NCBI GenBank assembly: GCA_035048485.1
Contig: CM068587.1
Coordinates: 45,507,496 to 45,571,495 of the forward strand
Origin: Pteria penguin
Lineage: Eukaryota > Mollusca > Bivalvia > Pterioida > Pteriidae
DNA: 64,000 nucleotides
Direction: 5' to 3'
Part shown: piece by piece, positions 58,701 to 64,000 of the stretch
Position numbering within the stretch: the first letter of the stretch is position 1
How the letters are laid out: the number at the start of each line of letters is the position of its first letter
The notes under the pieces: generated by a model
Told to the model about the DNA's origin: nothing
Seen by the model: the letters and a program-made list of their open reading frames with translations, nothing else
Database searches by the model: none
Translations under genes and position numbers: made by a program

Positions 58701-61700
58701 CTATACCTTGACGATTTACGCCAAAGATGCATGCCGTCTAGCACCCCTATAGGTCATTAATGACCGCATTTCTTGTACTGTTGCACAGGTAAATAGCAAG
58801 GCTTTACTGCTTACACTATGAGAAAAGGTGTACCGATTGAAGGAAGTCGACTGATGTCTGAATACACGGGAAGAAGGGAAACACGGGATGGGAGTTGTGA
58901 AAAGGGAACAGAAACACATCAAGTCCCACCTCCTTTAAAAAAGGGGTTTAACAAGGTGGCTTTTTATACCCTTTATAATAAGTATGAACGTCATGTGAAA
59001 GAAATAACGTCACTCGTGAACCCTTAAAAGAACTTTGTGCTACATATATTCTCCACGAGTTGCTTTGTTTGGTTCTTTTCAACTTACAGACTATTCTTAT
59101 CAGGTATACATTAAAACGGAACTTTCACGTATAACTACAATTCTAACACTAGAAAAGTATCTGAACTTATCCCGGCGATGTATGGCGCTGTGATCTCTTG
59201 AGTTATGCACAGGACAGTTGCCCTATCATGCAAGTAACACCATCATGTTTTGTCAATGAAACATTCTACGATCATATACATTACTTCAATCCTTGAAATC
59301 CGGGGTCCGCGCTTCTTCCCTTTCTTGTAGTTTTCATAACTTTTTTACAATTGAACGTTCTAAACTCTGAAGTTCCAGCTTATTTTAAAGTGTGTAGTGT
59401 GTATGGTATATCATTCAAAAGAATTCACGTTATTTATGATTCCTAATAATTGCCACGATATACAGACAAAGGTCATGTATCCATGTATTGATACACATAT
59501 ATAGTAGAATCGCATACCCTCTGAAGACAGGCTCCGCACCCCCGGTTCTACTGCGAGGTTATCACGGCTGCACGCGTCCTCATTTCGTGTCATTGAATAT
59601 CAATACAAGAGTCTAACTTTATCTACGTTACAATGTGTAAGCTATCCTGGAAATATCACAATATATATACGTGTATCAATTCGATGTCCCTAGGCTCCAT
59701 CTAAATTTCATTCCGCAATAGAGTGAGTACTTAACTGTAAATTCTAATATAGAGTTGATTTGTTTTGTTACACTCTCTACGTCTGGCACGCTGAAAAGTG
59801 ATTGACTAATAATTGGTTAATCGACATCTTGACCGTTACATTGTCGTTTCATGGTTCATTGCCTCTTGAAACTAGGAGAATGTTAAAAAGATGATGTTTT
59901 CTACTGAAATAAAACATTTGAAATGCGTATCTACTGAATAATGCGAATGGATGGCGAATAGGAACATGAAGGTAAAGCGATTGCTTTGAATTTCATTGTT
60001 GAAAAGAGATTTTACGACACGTGATCGGTGAAGCATTGATCAACTACTTGTAATAATACGCTAATTCACACGTGTATAACGGTGATTACTGCACGAAATG
60101 TATTGGCCGTATGATAATTCAGACCTAGATTAATGTCGTAGTCTGATTGGATGAATTTGATTAGGCATGATCACGTGGTCAGGCCAGATCAAAGACGAGT
60201 CAAGATTTCACTCAGGGATGCCCCAAAACAGCAAACATTCGTATTATAATCAAGAATAAATGTTTGAAGTTGAAATTCGAATGTCACTGAAATAAGAAAT
60301 TCAACTGATATTAAAACTAAACGTAATATCATTACTATACCTTAACGATTTGCGCCAAAGATGCATGCCGTCTAGCACACCTACAGGTCATTAATGGCCG
60401 CATTTCTTGTACTGTTGCACAGGGAAATAGCAAGGCTTTCCTGCTTCCACTATGAGAAAAGGTGTACCGATTGAAGGAAGTCGACTGATGTCTGAATACA
60501 TAGGAAGAACGGAAACTCGGGATGTCAGTTGTGAAAAGGGAACAGAAACACATCAAGCGCCCCCCCCCCCCTTTATTTTTTAAAGGGGTTTAACAAGGTG
60601 GCCTTTTATACCCTTTATAATAAGTATGAACGCCATGTGAAAGAAATAAAGTCACTCGTGAACCCTTAAAAGAACCTTGTGCTACATATATTCTCCCATG
60701 AGTTGCTTTATTTGGTTCTTTTAAACTTACAGAATATACTTATCAGGTATACATTAAACCGGAACTTTCACGTATAACCAGAATTCTAATAGTAGAAAAG
60801 TATCTGAACTTATCCCGGCGATGTATGGTGCTGTGATCCCCCGAGTTATGCGCAGGGCAGTTGCCCTATCATGCAAGTAACACCATCATGTTTTATCAAT
60901 AAAACATTCTATGATCATATATTTTACTTCAATCCTTTAAATCCGGGGTCCGCGCTTCATCTCTTTCTTATAGTTTTCATAACTTTTTACAATTCAACGT
61001 TCTAAACTCTGAAGTTCCAGCTTATTTTAAAGTGTGTAGTGTGTATGGTATATCATTCAAAAGAATTCACGTTATTTATCGTTCATAAAAATTGCCACGA
61101 TATACAGACAAAGGTCATGTATCCATGTATTGATACACATATATAGTAGAATCGCATACTCTCTAAAGACAGGTTTCGCACCCCCGGTTCTGTTGCGAGG
61201 ATATCACAGCTGCACGCGTCCTCGTTTCGTGTCATTGAATATTAATACAAGAGTCTAAATTTATCTACGTTACAATGTGTAAGCTATCCTGGAAATATCT
61301 CAATATATATACGTGTATCAATTCGATGTCCCCCCGCCCCATCTAAATTTCATTCCGTAATAGAGTGAGTACTTAACTGTAAAGTCTAATATAGAGTTGA
61401 TTTGTTTTGTTACACTCTGTACGTCCGGCACGCTGAAAAGTGATTGACTAATAATTGGTTAATCGACATCTTGACCGTTACATTGTCATTTCATGGTTCA
61501 TTGCCTCTTGAAACTAAGAGAATGTTAAACAGATGATGTTTTCTACTGAAATAAAACATTTGAAATGAGTATCTACTGAATTATGCGAATGGGTGGCGGA
61601 TAGGAACATGAAGGTATAGCGATTGCTTTGCATTTCATTGTTGAAACGAAAGTTTAGGAAACGTTGTGATCGGTGAAGCATTGATCAACTACTTGTAATA

Positions 61701-62219
61701 ACACTGTAATTCACACGTGTATAACGGTGATTACTGCACGAAATGTATTAGCCGTATCATAATACAGACCTAGATTAATGTCGTAGTCTGATTGGATGAA
61801 TTTGATTAGGCATGATCACGTGGTCAGGCCAGATCAAAAACGAGTCCAGATTTCACACAGGGATGCCCCAAAACAGCAAACATTCGTACTATAATCAAGA
61901 AGAAATGTTTGAAGTTGAAATTCGAATATGTCGCTGAAATAAGAAATTCAACTGATATTTAAACTAAACGTAGTATCATTACTATACCTTGACGATTTAC
62001 GCCAAAGATGCATGCCGTCTAGCACCCCTATAGGTCATTAATGACCGCATTTCTTGTACTGTTGCACAGGTAAATAGCAAGGCTTTACTGCTTACACTAT
62101 GAGAAAAGGTGTACCGATAGAAGGAAGTCGACTGATGTCTGAATACACGGGAAGAAGGGAAACACGGGATGGGAGTTGTGAAAAGGGAACAGAAACACAT
62201 CAAGTCCCCCCTCCTTTAA
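52723..62219. repeat. Satellite array, right block (about 5.8 monomers)
   Basis: Resumes exactly where the LINE entered. Unit starts (ACGTCCGGCACG and variants) are 53206, 54854, 56493, 58140, 59779 and 61421, periods 1639-1648. Units alternate between two subtypes (B1: TATAGTATATCATTCAAAAG + ATATCATG; B2: CTACTGCGAGG, AATAATGCGAATGGATGG). A type A unit follows near 60.3-61.4 kb, then type B. Ends abruptly at CTCCTTTAAA, where normal units continue AAAGGGGTTTAAC. No gene recognised. Confidence 0.95.
54483..61000. repeat. Higher-order dimer repeat of about 3286 bp
   Basis: Matched positions in B1 units are 54483 and 57769 (3286 apart), and in B2 units 56125 and 59411 (3286 apart), giving B1-B2-B1-B2. 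The two dimers look nearly identical while B1 and B2 differ at many sites, so the duplication unit was a dimer and is younger than the monomer divergence. Confidence 0.85.
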
Positions 62220-64000
62220 ACAAGAGGCCGAAGTGGGCCTATATCGCTCACCTGAGTACCTAGATGATCAGTCATGCATGAAGGAAGAATTCATTTATTT
62301 TTGCATTAATGTGACTAAGTCAACACAGATGTTGAAAATATGTCAAATTTTATTTCAGGCTAGAATAAAAAAACAACACTTTTTTGCACATCCATTCACG
62401 TGATTTTGATATTAAGCATTTCCTTTGTCTCTGCAAGAAGTCATTTAGGGCAACAAGTTAGTTATTTTCTTTAGGTGGGGCCTTTTGTTGACTGATTTCA
62501 AGTCTGGGTCATGAACAATAATTGTTTCAAATATTGTCCAGATCTAACTTAAAATTGCCTAATTTCATATGTTGAGTGTTGAGAAACATCTAAAAACTTA
62601 TTTAGATGTGTAAAGAAATGAAAAAAAAAATTTCTCCATATTTCAATTACCAAGTGGTATATGTACCATTGTGAGAACTGCTTTTTAGACATGGTGGCAT
62701 TATCTGTTAACCAATTTGGATAAAAATTTACCAAATTGATAGAGGACCTTTAGTACTTCATGTATTCCTTGTTTCATTAAAATCTTTCATGTGGTATAAC
62801 AGCAGAAGTGAAAAATGTGATTGAATTGTTCCTATACACCCTCATTTGGAAGTCTTAAAAAATTCATAGATAATCCAAAAATTGAGATATTGACAAAATT
62901 CTTTCAAAGTAACAATCCTTACCATAATTATGATCACAATAGTCCATAAGAAATCATCATTATCAATTAACTAGGAAATATGACACTTTTTTTCTGCATT
63001 GAATCATCAAGTCCAAAGAAATGTCGAAAAAAAATTCTAAAATTTGATTTTGGAAGGGAACCAAAATGACAATACGTCTTCACTCATCCCTCTAGATCAT
63101 TTCAATGCATTCTGTTTGTCTCTGTATACAGCCCGTATGAAAAAGAATATTGTTAAAGGAGGGAACTCTTTTGTGACCTACTTTTGACTATGGTGGTGCC
63201 ACCTGTAAAGAGGTCTGGACGAAAACAACAGAATTTGAAGAGGATCATAAGTGACTTATTTCTATCAAGATTTATTAAAATCCTTCAAACAGTTTTGTAG
63301 AAAAGGTTGAAAATGTGAAAAATGTCCACCCCACCCCCCTTTTTTTTTGGAAGTCTTAAACGTAAAATTCCTAATTTCATATGTTGAGTGTTGAGAAACA
63401 TCTAAAAACTTATTTAGATGTGTAAAAAAAAAAAAAAATTTTTTTGACCACAGCTGGATTTGATCCGCTACTCTCTATATTTCAATTACCAAGTGGTATA
63501 TGTACCATTGTGAGACCTACTTTTGAGACATGGTGGCATTATCTGTTAACCAATTTGGATGAAATTTACCACATTGATAGAGGACTTTTAGTACTTCATA
63601 TATTCCATGTTTCATTAAAATCTTTCATGTGGTTTCGTAGAAAAAGTTGAAAATGTGAAAAATGGCCAACCCCCCCCCCCCTTTTTTTTCTTGGAAGTCT
63701 TAAAAAATTCATAAGTTGAGATAATGACAAAATTCTTTCACAATAATATTCCTTACCACAATTATGATCAAAATAGTCATTAAGAAATCATCAATATCAA
63801 TTAACTGAAAAACATGACACTTTTCTTCATTGAAATGACTAAGTCCAGAAACACGTCAAAAAAGCGTAAATTTCTATTTGACGGATCTTAACCCCGAACA
63901 CAATTTTTAATAACCCATCTTTATAGATTGTTGAAATGCAATTAGTTTCCCCATTTATGTACCGGTTCTGGAGAAGATGTTTGAAGAGGGGTACCCTTTT
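62220..64000. repeat. Interspersed repeat with internal duplication of about 812 bp
   Basis: Begins CAAGAGGCCGAAGTGGGCCT + ATATCGCTCACCTGAG, a head resembling a repeat common in bivalve genomes. Inside, the block from 62558 (CCTAATTTCATATGTTGAGTG) recurs at 63370 and runs to the window end with the same order of phrases (ACATGGTGGCATTATCTGTT, TTTCATTAAAATCTTTCATG, GGAAGTCTTAAAAAATTCAT). The second copy has about 35 extra bases near 63445-63475. C-run/T-run tracts at 63340 and 63670. No gene seen. Confidence 0.7.

Noticed and set aside
28862..62203. Recurrent ORFs of 60-100 codons in the satellite (MMCFCSLFTT... on minus; MRKSVPIEGS... on plus)
   Set aside because: They recur because monomers are copies; both strands are open over the same bases, lengths change with the C/T run, and no motif is recognisable. 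No reason to call them genes.

Overview
Eukaryotic, AT-rich nuclear DNA, most likely from a bivalve mollusc. This is inferred from the repeat content: interspersed families such as the GAGGCC..GGGCC..CACCTGAG repeat at 62220 and the TTTCGTGG-type repeat at 52216 resemble ones familiar from bivalve genomes, and CR1/L2-like LINEs with 2A motifs are known in molluscs. I see no ordinary host gene. The window is a tandem satellite array with transposons nested inside it. Layout: 1-690 unrecognised flank; about 691-62219 a satellite of about 1.64-1.65 kb monomers, broken by (i) a 5'-truncated LINE tail (948-1452), (ii) a 24.4-kb DNA transposon (3929-28304), and (iii) a full-length LINE (41000-52722) that itself carries a complete Ty3/mag-like LTR retrotransposon (41736-46333); 62220-64000 another interspersed repeat with an internal duplication of about 812 bp. 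Every major insertion could be bounded by reading the uninterrupted satellite or ORF on both sides, giving target-site duplications of 14 bp (AACAAGGTGGCTTT), 4 bp (CCGG), 12 bp (AAATCCGGGGTC) and 5 bp (CAACT). The order of events is therefore readable: satellite first, then the LINE, then the LTR element into LINE ORF1.

The most interesting object is the 24.4-kb element at 3929-28304. It has 41-bp terminal inverted repeats starting TGTAAC, a CCGG duplication, and one long gene of at least 14 exons on the + strand. The conceptual product runs: H2C2 zinc finger, DDE integrase core (D-57-D-35-E), GPY/F-like module, Pro/Ser/Cys-rich segment encoded by a 33-bp minisatellite, Ulp1/SENP-like C48 cysteine protease (H..N..Q..C), and a C-terminal C4HC3 PHD finger. 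This fits a Ginger-type 'gypsy-integrase' DNA transposon. Downstream of the gene lies an array of about 4 kb made of 22- and 40-bp modules, each carrying TGAAAGTTCC, the same motif found in the terminal repeats, so it may be a huge subterminal transposase-binding array. Several frameshifts suggest that this copy is decayed.

The LINE has ORF1 (coiled coil plus RRM-like), a spacer of about 1.6 kb with a duplicated block, a small ORF that overlaps ORF2 in TAATG, and ORF2 with a 2A-like GDIEINPGP site, an APE endonuclease and a reverse transcriptase, broken by one in-frame TAA. The LTR element has visually identical 147-bp LTRs and an intact 1331-codon gag-pol, so it looks very young. The right-hand part of the satellite shows a higher-order dimer repeat of about 3.29 kb.
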